Positions 39,707 to 47,036 of a stretch of DNA of 64,000 nt are shown here, piece after piece. Under the pieces are notes generated by a model. That model was not told the origin of the DNA. It was given only the letters and a program-made list of their open reading frames with translations, and did not search any database. The stretch is from Halosimplex salinum (lineage in GTDB: Archaea; Halobacteriota; Halobacteria; Halobacteriales; Haloarculaceae): the NCBI RefSeq assembly GCF_003730195.1, contig NZ_QWGG01000004.1:124001-188000 (forward strand), written 5' to 3'. Made by a program: the position numbers and the translations under genes. Numbering within the stretch: the stretch's first letter is position 1; every line of letters begins with the position of its first letter.

Positions 39707-40783
39707 CTACGACTCCCCGTCCAGTCCAGGGCGTTCGCGCCGCCGCTGTCGCTCCAGCAACCGCTTGATCCCCTTCCCCGGCCCGCCGGTGATCGGCCAG
39801 TCGCCCGACCGCCAGACCGGCGGCTCCGGTTCGAAGTCGGGGCAGGAACCCGAACACTGGCCGGCGGTCTGGTGGCACTCCTTGGCGTCACAGTACGGCA
39901 GGAACCCGGGCGTCTCGTCCGAGAGTCGGAACTGCCGGCAGTCCGGGCGCATCGTGTCGGCGTAGGCGCGCCAGCCCCGGCCGTATGCCCGCTCGGCGAG
40001 TTCGAGGCGCTTGTCGGCCTTCCACTCGGCGTCGGCGTACTCGAAGCGTGCGGCGGAGGCGTCGTGCTCCCCGCCGGCGGGCCGTTCGAGGATCCGGGTT
40101 CCCGGGTCGTCGACCGAGAGCGAGCGCGGGTGCCAGGAGACGCTCGCGTCGCCGTCGGCGTCGACGGTCAGGACGCCGGCCTCGACGGGCACGTCCTCGA
40201 TCAGCGCGGGTTCGACCGTGTCGCCCGTCTCGGTGGTCGCGACCCACACCTCGTCGGCGAGCGCGAGCGCGACGTCGCGTTCGAGTTGCGGGGCCAGCGC
40301 CCGCGCCGCGCTCGCGTCCAGGTCCGGCTTGTTCTCGATGGCGACGATCCGCCGGACCCAGTCGGGGTACTCCCACTTGCGGCGGAGTTCGATCCGGTTG
40401 TTCGACAGGCGTCGGCGCTCGACGAGCCCGCGGTCGGCCGCCTCGTGGACCGCCTCGCGGACGTAGCGCCAGGGGTACCCCGGGTCGGGCAGCGCGTCGC
40501 GGTACCACGTCCACTCGGCGGGCGCGTTGCGGACGACGTGCAGCAGATCCGAGTCGAGTTCCGCGAGCCCGAAGTTCGCGCGCTGACGGAGTCCCTCGGG
40601 GTCGCACTCGACGACGACGGTGTCCCACCGGCGTCGCTTCGTCCCGATCTGCCGGGCGACGACGAGCGCCGAATCGTCCGTATCGACCCCCTCCGGCGGC
40701 CACGCTCGCTCCGCCCACTGGCACACGCACAGCTCGAAGACGAACTCGGACCCGTCGATGGGGGCGCCGTCCACGGATGACAC
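39707..40783 (-). CDS. DUF5787-type protein, PD-(D/E)XK-like fold suspected
   Basis: From GTG 40783 the product is 358 residues. The N-terminal part has FELCVCQWAERAW, and WDTVVVECDPEGL. A winged-helix-like stretch (REAVHEAADRGLVERRRLSNNRIELRRKWEYP) precedes VRRIVAIENKPDL, whose E150-N-K152 on a strand looks like the E-x-K of restriction-endonuclease-fold proteins. The C-terminus has a cysteine cluster, YCDAKECHQTAGQCSGSCPDF. I recall the family as DUF5787 (haloarchaeal). The GTG start is supported by a TATA-like CCTAAACG box 27 bases upstream. Nuclease activity is a hypothesis. Confidence 0.75.
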   Translation of the reverse strand: MSSVDGAPIDGSEFVFELCVCQWAERAWPPEGVDTDDSALVVARQIGTKRRRWDTVVVECDPEGLRQRANFGLAELDSDLLHVVRNAPAEWTWYRDALPDPGYPWRYVREAVHEAADRGLVERRRLSNNRIELRRKWEYPDWVRRIVAIENKPDLDASAARALAPQLERDVALALADEVWVATTETGDTVEPALIEDVPVEAGVLTVDADGDASVSWHPRSLSVDDPGTRILERPAGGEHDASAARFEYADAEWKADKRLELAERAYGRGWRAYADTMRPDCRQFRLSDETPGFLPYCDAKECHQTAGQCSGSCPDFEPEPPVWRSGDWPITGGPGKGIKRLLERQRRRERPGLDGES

Positions 40784-40955
40784 GACCGAGGGAGGGGGCG
40801 GCAGGCGTTTAGGTGTTGCGCGAATCGATCTCGGCACCGTTCGAAGCCATCACCCGAGAACATATCTGCCTCGTTATATTATTTCAGTACCCATCGGAAG
40901 CACAGATTGGGACGTTGAGATACACACACGTCCGAACTACGGAACATAGTAGTTG

Positions 40956-40970
40956 TATTTCGCCGAAATA
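40956..40970. promoter_or_regulatory. 15-bp palindrome in AT-rich promoter region
   Basis: TATTTCG-C-CGAAATA, perfect 7-bp arms. It lies about 35-50 bases before the TATA box of the membrane protein at 41035, in a 200-bp stretch (40838-41034) much richer in A and T than its surroundings. A likely activator or repressor site. Confidence 0.65.
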
Positions 40971-41004
40971 ACGCTGCGCGTGACGTGTTTGTAGTTCAAT
41001 AGGA

Positions 41005-41013
41005 TTTAAATAG
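41005..41013 (+). promoter_or_regulatory. TATA box of DUF5684-type gene
   Basis: TTTAAATAG preceded by AGGA (a BRE-like stretch), centred about 26 bases before ATG 41035. One of the best-formed archaeal promoters in the window, implying a leaderless and probably strong transcript. Confidence 0.75.
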
Positions 41014-41034
41014 TATGCGGTAACACTTGGGCAC

Positions 41035-41445
41035 ATGGCTGGGAACATGATACCCGGGATTGGAACGGTAGCACTGCAGGGAGACGGCGCGGGCGCGATC
41101 GCCGCGCTCGGACTGATGTTCTTCGTGATTCCGATGGTCCTGGCGCTGCTCGCGGTCGCGGGGATGTGGAAGACGTTCACGAAGGCTGGACAACCGGGCT
41201 GGGCCGCCATCATTCCGATCTACAACATCTACGTGCTCGTGGCGGAGATCGCGGGCCGGGACATGGTGTGGGTGCTGTTGAGCATCTTCGTGCCGTTCGC
41301 CGTCATCGTCCCGATGATCGACGTGGCGAAGGCGTTCGGGAAGGGAGCGGGCTACGGGATCGGTCTGTTCTTCCTCGGATTCGTCTTCTTCCCGCTGCTG
41401 GGCTTCGGCGACGCTCGATATCGCGGGAGTTCCTCGGCGATATAG
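41035..41445 (+). CDS. DUF5684-type small membrane protein
   Basis: The 136-residue protein has three or four helices: about 20-45 (GAIAALGLMFFVIPMVLALLAVAGMW), 57-73, 78-97 and 108-125. The centre WKTFTKAGQPGWAAIIPIYNIYVLVAEIAGRDMVWVLL matches a widespread family (DUF5684), often linked to signal peptidase I or signalling genes, function unknown. Strong promoter at 41005-41013 with an upstream palindrome suggests tight regulation. ATG 41047 is also possible. Confidence 0.88.
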   Translation: MAGNMIPGIGTVALQGDGAGAIAALGLMFFVIPMVLALLAVAGMWKTFTKAGQPGWAAIIPIYNIYVLVAEIAGRDMVWVLLSIFVPFAVIVPMIDVAKAFGKGAGYGIGLFFLGFVFFPLLGFGDARYRGSSSAI

Positions 41446-41636
41446 GCCGGTCACCGGGACGCCGTTCTCTCGACGACAGCGCCGGAGAGTGCCGACAGTA
41501 GCGGTCGCCGCGAGGCGAGTACCGAGCGGTCGCTCGGCGTCGAGGAATCGGTGGCTCTCGCGGTGGCCGACAGATTCGACCTGCCGGAGGGCGTGGCAGT
41601 CGCTGACGGGGCGGCCGACGGAGGGCGTGGCCGTCC

Positions 41637-42098
41637 TCAGGCCTCTTCGGCCTGTTCCTCGTTCTCCGCTTCCTCCTCGGCGAGTTTCTCGTCGAGGAAC
41701 TCGTGGGCCTGTTCGAGGATCTCGCGGGGGCCGTCCTGCGTGACGGTGTTGACGGCCTGTTCGTAGTCGCGCCACTGGAGGTCGCGGTGCTCGTGAGAGA
41801 GCTCCGCCGACGCCTCGAACGAGCGGGCGATGAACAGGTGTACGGTCTTGTGGATCGTGTTGCCGTTGGCTTCGAACACGTAGTCGTAGTCTTCTCGGAA
41901 GCCGTCCAAGAGCCGGAAATCACCGATTCCGGCCTCCTCTTTCACTTCGCGGATGGCGGTCTGTTGCAGTTCCTCGTCGCCTTCGACGCCCCCTTTCGGG
42001 AACTCCCAGTCGCCCGGGCGGCTCTTGAGGAGCAGGTACTCCCGCCGGCCACGCGTGTCGCGAAAGAGGATGGCTCCCGCGCTCGTGGCCTCTATCAT
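41637..42098 (-). CDS. Nudix hydrolase, diadenosine tetraphosphatase type
   Basis: The 153-residue protein carries a complete Nudix box, GGVEGDEELQQTAIREVKEEAG, preceded by LLKSRPGDWEFPKG, the pattern of bis(5'-nucleosyl)-tetraphosphatases (Ap4A hydrolases). A C-terminal acidic tail of 25 residues (EEEAENEEQAEEA) is typical of halophiles. It probably clears Ap4A or related nucleotides. ATG 42098 follows an ACTTAAGT box by about 27 bases. Monocistronic. Confidence 0.9.
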   Translation of the reverse strand: MIEATSAGAILFRDTRGRREYLLLKSRPGDWEFPKGGVEGDEELQQTAIREVKEEAGIGDFRLLDGFREDYDYVFEANGNTIHKTVHLFIARSFEASAELSHEHRDLQWRDYEQAVNTVTQDGPREILEQAHEFLDEKLAEEEAENEEQAEEA

Positions 42099-42226
42099 TG
42101 CGGATACGTACTCGATCACAACTTAAGTGAATATCGGAGCGTCGGTCCGGTGACTTCTCACAGCTTCGACAGGAGACCGCGGCGCCAAACGCATCGCTTA
42201 TCCCCGTCGCTGGCGACCGGACGGAC

Positions 42227-42541
42227 ATGCCCTTCGTCACGAAACTCACGTTCACGAGCGGCCGTCGGCGCCTCCTCGACGACATCGTCGACGGCGTCAA
42301 GACGACCGCCGAGCGCAAGGGCGTGGAACTGAAAGGGCCACACCCGCAGCCGCCGACCGACCACCGCGTGCCCCAGAGCAAGCGGCTCGCGGCCGACGGC
42401 GGCGAGTTCGAGCCCTGGCAGTACACCGCCTACACCCGAACCGTCGAGATCCACGGCCACGACGAGTTCGCCCGGTCGGTCGCCGGCGACGACTACCCCG
42501 ACCGCATCCACGTCGAAGCCGAGATAGAACAGGTCCGATGA
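42227..42541 (+). CDS. Ribosomal protein uS10-family paralogue
   Basis: The 104-residue protein has the S10 fold signature: MPFVTKLTFTSGRRRLLDDIVDGVKTTAERKGVELKGPHPQPP, then PQSKRL and a strand YTAYTRTVEIHG. It differs from the normal haloarchaeal ribosomal S10 (which lies in the translation gene cluster with EF-1 alpha), so this is a second, divergent copy. It could replace S10 under some condition or act outside the ribosome. A CGCTTATCCC box about 27 bases upstream gives a leaderless transcript. Confidence 0.82.
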   Translation: MPFVTKLTFTSGRRRLLDDIVDGVKTTAERKGVELKGPHPQPPTDHRVPQSKRLAADGGEFEPWQYTAYTRTVEIHGHDEFARSVAGDDYPDRIHVEAEIEQVR

Positions 42542-42717
42542 GCTCGAGTCGTCTCGTCGCCCGCCGTTTCTGAAGGCGCTGGCATTCCAGCGACCGCCAC
42601 CGCTGGAGAGACCGAAATCACGCCGTTCACTGCGGTCACTATCTTCTCTCCGACGGCACCCACTCGACAGGCACGGACGTCGAAACCGTCACCTTCCCGC
42701 GGCACCCACCACACGCC

Positions 42718-43998
42718 ATGAGTCAGCCGAGTCGCGAGCGCCTGGTCGAGTTGCGCCGCGCGTTCCACCGACGACCCGAACCCGCCTGGCGGGAGTTCTG
42801 GACGACCGCCCGCATCGTCGCGGAACTCGAATCGCTCGACGTGGACGAGATCCGCGTCGGCCCCGAGGTGCTCGCCGAGGGCGAGCGCTTCTCAGTCCCC
42901 GACGAGGCGGAACTCGACCGCTGGTACCGACAGGCCGAAGACGCCGGCGCGAACCCGGAGACGCTGGAACGACTCCGCGGCGGGTACACGGGCGCGATGG
43001 CGACTATCGAGGGCGGTGACGGCCCGACTGTCGGCCTGCGCGTCGATATCGACGGCCTGCCGCGCGCGGAGTCGTCCGACGAGACGCACGTGCCCGTCAG
43101 CGAGGGCTTTCGCTCCGAACACGAGGGCGCGATGCACGCCTGCGGCCACGACGCGCACGCCACGATCGGTCTGGGCGTGCTAGAAGCGATCGCCGACAGC
43201 GACTTCGACGGGACGCTGAAGGTGTTCTTCCAGCCCGCCGAGGAAGCCATCGGCGGCGGCAAGCCGATGGCCGAGAGCGGCCTGCTCGACGACGTGGACT
43301 CCCTGCTCGCGGTCCACGTCGGCCTCGACCACCCGACCGGCGAGGTCGTCGCCGGCGTCGAGGGGTTCCTCGCGGTCCACCAGTTCCGCGCGGACTTCAC
43401 GGGCGAACCCGTCCACGCCGGCGGCCGCCCCGCACAGGGCCGCAACGCCGTGCAGGCGATGGCCGCGGCCGTGCAGAACCTCTACGCCATCCCGCGCCAC
43501 GAAGACGGTGCCACGCGGGTCAACGCCGGGAACGTCGGCGGCGGGAGCGCGACGAACGTCGTCCCCGAGGACGCGTACATCGAGGGCGAGGTCCGCGGCG
43601 AGACGACCGAACTGATGGAGTACATGCGCGAGCGGGCCGCGTCGGTGGTCGACGGAGCGGCCGCCATGCACGACTGCGAGGTCGAGTTGACGCCCGAGGG
43701 CGAAGCGCCCGGCGCCGAGAGCGACGCCGCCGTCGTCGACGTGGTCGAGTCGGTCGCCGGACGGACCGACGGCGTCGATTCGGTGGTGCGCCACGCCGAC
43801 CTCGGCGGAAGCGAGGACGCCACGTTCCTGATGCGACGCGTCCAGGAGACGGGCGGGCAAGCGGCGTACGTCGGCGTCGGTACAGACCATCCCGGCGGTC
43901 ACCACACCGCCACCTTCGACGTCGACGAGGACTCGCTGGTGATCGGCGTGGACGTGTTGACCGAGACGATACGCAACCTCGCCAGGCACGGTCCCTGA
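42718..43998 (+). CDS. M20-family amidohydrolase (AbgB-like)
   Basis: The 426-residue protein is an M20D peptidase/amidohydrolase: VGLRVDIDGLPRAES, GAMHACGHDAHATIGLGVLEAI with metal ligands, FFQPAEEAIGGGKPMAESG with the catalytic glutamates, and a dimerisation domain starting FRADFTGEPVHAGGRPAQGRNAVQA. Relatives cleave N-acyl amino acids, indole-3-acetyl conjugates or p-aminobenzoyl-glutamate; the insert before the metal site (RWYRQAEDAGANPETLERLRGG) is like AbgB. The substrate is not determined. No clear TATA box near. Confidence 0.9.
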   Translation: MSQPSRERLVELRRAFHRRPEPAWREFWTTARIVAELESLDVDEIRVGPEVLAEGERFSVPDEAELDRWYRQAEDAGANPETLERLRGGYTGAMATIEGGDGPTVGLRVDIDGLPRAESSDETHVPVSEGFRSEHEGAMHACGHDAHATIGLGVLEAIADSDFDGTLKVFFQPAEEAIGGGKPMAESGLLDDVDSLLAVHVGLDHPTGEVVAGVEGFLAVHQFRADFTGEPVHAGGRPAQGRNAVQAMAAAVQNLYAIPRHEDGATRVNAGNVGGGSATNVVPEDAYIEGEVRGETTELMEYMRERAASVVDGAAAMHDCEVELTPEGEAPGAESDAAVVDVVESVAGRTDGVDSVVRHADLGGSEDATFLMRRVQETGGQAAYVGVGTDHPGGHHTATFDVDEDSLVIGVDVLTETIRNLARHGP

Positions 43999-44029
43999 GC
44001 CGGCGGGCGTCTCCCGACGAGGTGCCCGG

Positions 44030-44512
44030 TCAGGCCGCCGGTCCGCGCCAGCGGTAGAGGACGGTCCCGTCGGTGCTGCCGCTCCGGAGCCAGGAGACGG
44101 TGACCTCCGTCCGTGAGAGTTCGAGTTGGCTCGCCGACGGCGGACAGACGGTCCCGGCCGTCACTTTCGCCCGGGTCCCGGCCGCGACGGTGGATCCCGA
44201 GACCCCGAGCTGGCTCACGTCGAAGCGCTCGCTGACGATGCCGGCACCGCGACAGTCCGCGTTGGTGACGTACACCTTCACGTTCTCGCTGTCGGCCACG
44301 TCGCCGCTCTTGAACCTGAGCGTCAGTTCGTGCCCGCTGCTGTCGACGTTGAAATCGCCCTGTACGGCGATGGTCGGCGCCCCCGTCCCCGTCAGTGAGT
44401 CCTCGAAGCCGACGAAGAACGTCGCCGCCGTCGCTGCCAGGAGGACGGTGATCGCGACCATCAGGACGACCCCGATAACCGGTGATACGGCTCTTGTGTC
44501 TGTTGCGAACAT
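44030..44512 (-). CDS. Type IV pilin-like protein
   Basis: The 160-residue protein starts MFATDTRAVSPVIGVVLMVA, the type III (prepilin peptidase PibD) signal of haloarchaeal pilins: a short charged leader, then the SPVIG motif and a 20-residue hydrophobic helix. The rest is a beta-rich secreted domain with conserved cysteines at DCRGAG and TVCPPS. It is expected to be cut by PibD and assembled into a pilus, or stay as a surface protein. The gene has no TATA box near its start; a TTTATGTAC box at about 44645 suggests a leader of roughly 100 bases. No assembly genes are adjacent. Confidence 0.9.
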   Translation of the reverse strand: MFATDTRAVSPVIGVVLMVAITVLLAATAATFFVGFEDSLTGTGAPTIAVQGDFNVDSSGHELTLRFKSGDVADSENVKVYVTNADCRGAGIVSERFDVSQLGVSGSTVAAGTRAKVTAGTVCPPSASQLELSRTEVTVSWLRSGSTDGTVLYRWRGPAA

Positions 44513-44791
44513 GGTTTCCTTCCCCACGCGCGTCTGTCCGATCCGAAGCCACCCCACGTCGACTCCGACACCCCTTCTGTCGAGTCGACTGGCCCGGACC
44601 GCGCCCACACCGCGCGCTTTCGGATCACTTGACTGTCATTGTACATAAATGTTTGTCAAATATACGCCAGTTTGTGTCCAGTGACCGCTTCTGACGCTCG
44701 TGCTCGGGCGTCTCGGGGGACGAACCGGACCGGGAGAAGTGGGCTGGCGAAGGGAGGAGTGAGAGTGAGAACGGAGCGGACGGCGGACCCG
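44513..44791. other. Pilin leader and promoter region
   Basis: No gene is visible in these 279 bases. Sequence around 44628-44680 is AT-rich (CATTGTACATAAATGTTTG) and probably holds the pilin promoter. The adjacent geranylgeranyl reductase ends at 44792 on the same strand, so a terminator is also expected here; none is obvious. Confidence 0.5.
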
Positions 44792-46162
44792 TCAGTACTT
44801 GGGGTCGGCGCCGGTCGTCGCGTACACGTCGTCCATGATGTCGTCGCGCCGGGCCTGCCACTCGGCGAAACCGGCGCGGCTGTCGGGGTAGTCCTCGTAA
44901 TGATCGAGGACGCGCTCCGCGAGCTGTTTCGTCTCGTAGAGGTCGTAGATAGTGCCCCAGTGACCGACGGACTTGACGGCGGTCTTGAGTTTGAGCCAGA
45001 GTCCGATCTCGGTCTCGCCCTCGTAGAGCCCCTCGGCGATCTTCTCGGCCGGCAGGGCCGCCAGCATCCCCATCAGGCTGTCGATGTCGTAGGCCGTCAC
45101 GAAGATGTTGTACACGTCGAGCGTGGCGAATCGCGCCCCGAAGTGGTCCATGACGTTCTTGTTGTACTCCCAGAGGCGCTCCTCGCTCACGTCGTCGGCC
45201 TCGATCGCCTCGATTGCCTGCTCGCCGGCGTACTGACCGGAGTAGGCGGCGCCGCCGATGCCGCCCCCGGTGGTGGGGTTCACGAGCCCGGCGGCGTCGC
45301 CCGCGGCGAGGAAGCCCGGTGCGACGGCGGAGTCGTAGGGTCGACGGGTCGGGAGGGCGGCGCCGAGTTTGTCCTCGACGGTGGCGCCCTCGAACTCCTC
45401 GCGGTCGCGGAGGTCGCGCTTGAGGTCGTCGACGAGTTCCATGGGTTCCTCGGTCATCTGGAAGCCGAGGCCGGCGTTGATCTCGGTGTCGGTCCGCGGG
45501 AAGTACCACAGGTAGCCCGCGGCGCGCTCGGTCGGCTTGAACACGAGCGCGTCGTCCCACTCGACCGGTTCGTCGACGGTGACGACCTCGCGGTAGGCCG
45601 AGCAGAACTGCTGGTAGCTGACGTTCGTGTCGAAGGTCGCCCCGTCGAAGTCGATGTTGTCCTGCAGGATGGAGAGCGCGCCCGCGCCGTCGATGACCAT
45701 CTCGGCCTCGTAGTCGACGGGGTCCCCCTCCTGGACCGCGCGGACGCCCGTGACCGTCCCGTCGTCGTCCTGATGCACGTTCTGGACGACCGTGTCGAAG
45801 TGGATCTCGGCGCCGGCATCGGTCGCCCCCTCGATGATGCGTTTCCCGTACTCCCAGCGGTCGATGACGGCGAGTTCGCCGGGCACCGGGATCTCGAGGA
45901 CGGTGTCCTCCTGTGGGATCTCGAAGCGGCCGTGGTCGACGTCGGTGTTGGTCATCGCGGGCTCGATCTGCGACTTCGGGATGGCGTCCGGGAAGGAACT
46001 GGCTCCCTTGAGGGCGTCGCCGCAGGCGATGTGGCCCCCTTCCTCCTCGGGCTTGCGCTCGAGGAGCGCGACGTCGTAGCCCTCGCGGGCGACGGTCGCC
46101 GCGGCGTAACAGCCCGCAGTCCCCGCCCCGACGACGACGACGTCGTACTCGCGTGTGGTCAT
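44792..46162 (-). CDS. Geranylgeranyl reductase-family flavoprotein
   Basis: The 456-residue protein begins with the FAD-binding motif VVVVGAGTAGCYAAATVAREG (GxGxxG at 12-17), has HIACGDALKG, the PxxYxWxFP-type YLWYFPRTDTEINAGLGF and the GFLAAGDAAGLVNPTTGGGIGGAAYSG flavin segment. Such enzymes reduce the geranylgeranyl double bonds of archaeal lipids, quinones or related isoprenoids. ATG 46162 is chosen over an upstream TTG. Its promoter contains TAAAGAGTTT about 32 bases before the start, the same decamer as in the divergent 2Fe-2S ferredoxin promoter, so the two are probably coexpressed, with the ferredoxin as electron donor. Confidence 0.88.
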   Translation of the reverse strand: MTTREYDVVVVGAGTAGCYAAATVAREGYDVALLERKPEEEGGHIACGDALKGASSFPDAIPKSQIEPAMTNTDVDHGRFEIPQEDTVLEIPVPGELAVIDRWEYGKRIIEGATDAGAEIHFDTVVQNVHQDDDGTVTGVRAVQEGDPVDYEAEMVIDGAGALSILQDNIDFDGATFDTNVSYQQFCSAYREVVTVDEPVEWDDALVFKPTERAAGYLWYFPRTDTEINAGLGFQMTEEPMELVDDLKRDLRDREEFEGATVEDKLGAALPTRRPYDSAVAPGFLAAGDAAGLVNPTTGGGIGGAAYSGQYAGEQAIEAIEADDVSEERLWEYNKNVMDHFGARFATLDVYNIFVTAYDIDSLMGMLAALPAEKIAEGLYEGETEIGLWLKLKTAVKSVGHWGTIYDLYETKQLAERVLDHYEDYPDSRAGFAEWQARRDDIMDDVYATTGADPKY

Positions 46163-46188
46163 GGTCAATCTTTCGCGGGGGAGGGGGG

Positions 46189-46278
46189 AAAACTCTTTAC
46201 CAACGTCGCGACCCTCTGTGGAGGGTTTCCGACCCGCTACCGGCGACCCGACGGCGACCGACGGGCATAAAGAGTTTA
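46189..46278. promoter_or_regulatory. Paired divergent promoters sharing TAAAGAGTTT
   Basis: The decamer TAAAGAGTTT occurs at 46268-46277 on the plus strand, about 31 bases before the ferredoxin ATG (46304), and on the minus strand at 46190-46199, about 32 bases before the reductase ATG (46162). Both sit at TATA-box distance. The identical sequence and spacing suggest coordinated control of the two genes. Confidence 0.65.
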
Positions 46279-46303
46279 GGCGGAGAGCGTCGAACCCGCG
46301 GCC

Positions 46304-46639
46304 ATGACCGAGTACACCGTCGAGTTCGTGGGGACCGGCGAGGAGATCACGGTCTCCGACAAGGAGACCGTCCTCAGCCGGTGTATCGAGGAGGGCATCG
46401 CGCAGGAGTACTCCTGTCGCGTGGGGATGTGTCTCGCCTGCTCGGCGAAGATCGAAGCGGGCGAGGTGACCCAGCCGGCCGCCCGCGGCCTCACCGAGGA
46501 GGAGGCCGAGAACTACGCCCTGACCTGCATGGCCCGCCCGCAGTCCGACCTGAAACTCGACCGCGGCAAGTACCCGCCCAGCATCGAGGGCGACGTGGCC
46601 GAAGCCGCCGGCGCCGATCCGGCCTCAGCCGACGACTGA
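46304..46639 (+). CDS. Plant-type [2Fe-2S] ferredoxin
   Basis: The 111-residue protein has the cluster cysteines C38, C43 and C46 (YSCRVGMCLACSAK, C-x4-C-x2-C) and C75 (LTCMARPQSD), as in plant-type ferredoxins. It lacks the large N-terminal extension of the well-known haloarchaeal ferredoxin, so it is a different form. It probably donates electrons to the divergently transcribed geranylgeranyl reductase. A small membrane gene follows after 10 bases. Confidence 0.92.
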   Translation: MTEYTVEFVGTGEEITVSDKETVLSRCIEEGIAQEYSCRVGMCLACSAKIEAGEVTQPAARGLTEEEAENYALTCMARPQSDLKLDRGKYPPSIEGDVAEAAGADPASADD

Positions 46640-46649
46640 GGGCGCCCCG

Positions 46650-46946
46650 ATGAAGGCCCTCCGCGCGGTCGGCGTCGCCCTCCTGAGTCTCGTCGACGCG
46701 CTGGTTCCGTCCGTGCTCGCCGCGCTCGCGACCCTGTTTTTCACCGCGGACGCGACTGTCGGCGCCGAGAACCCCCTGCTCCTGTCGGCCGCCGCGGGCG
46801 GGGTGGTGTTCGCCGGAACCCTCACAGTGGGATTCGTCGCGACACTGCTCGGCCACGGGCCGTTCCCCGCGACGCGCGCGACGAAACGAATCTGGCAGTG
46901 GTGGCACCGACCGTGGTTCACCGGCCGACGGGGTCGCGGTCGATAG
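46650..46946 (+). CDS. Small two-helix membrane protein
   Basis: The 98-residue protein has two or three hydrophobic segments (about 3-34 and 44-69) and a C-terminal basic tail with KRIWQWWHRPWFTGRRGRGR. It starts 10 bases after the ferredoxin stop and is probably cotranscribed with it. No family recognised; a membrane-side partner of the ferredoxin is possible. Confidence 0.68.
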   Translation: MKALRAVGVALLSLVDALVPSVLAALATLFFTADATVGAENPLLLSAAAGGVVFAGTLTVGFVATLLGHGPFPATRATKRIWQWWHRPWFTGRRGRGR

Positions 46947-47036
46947 CCCGTGCCGCCGGGGCCGCGGCCGGTGGTCCGTGCCACTGCACCCCACGGCGGC
47001 GCAAACGCTTTTCGCGCGGGGCCGGAGCTATCGGAT

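Noticed and set aside
41587-41632. Direct repeat GGAGGGCGTGGC in the gap between two convergent genes
   Set aside because: Only two copies, short, and in a GC-rich stretch where chance repeats are expected.
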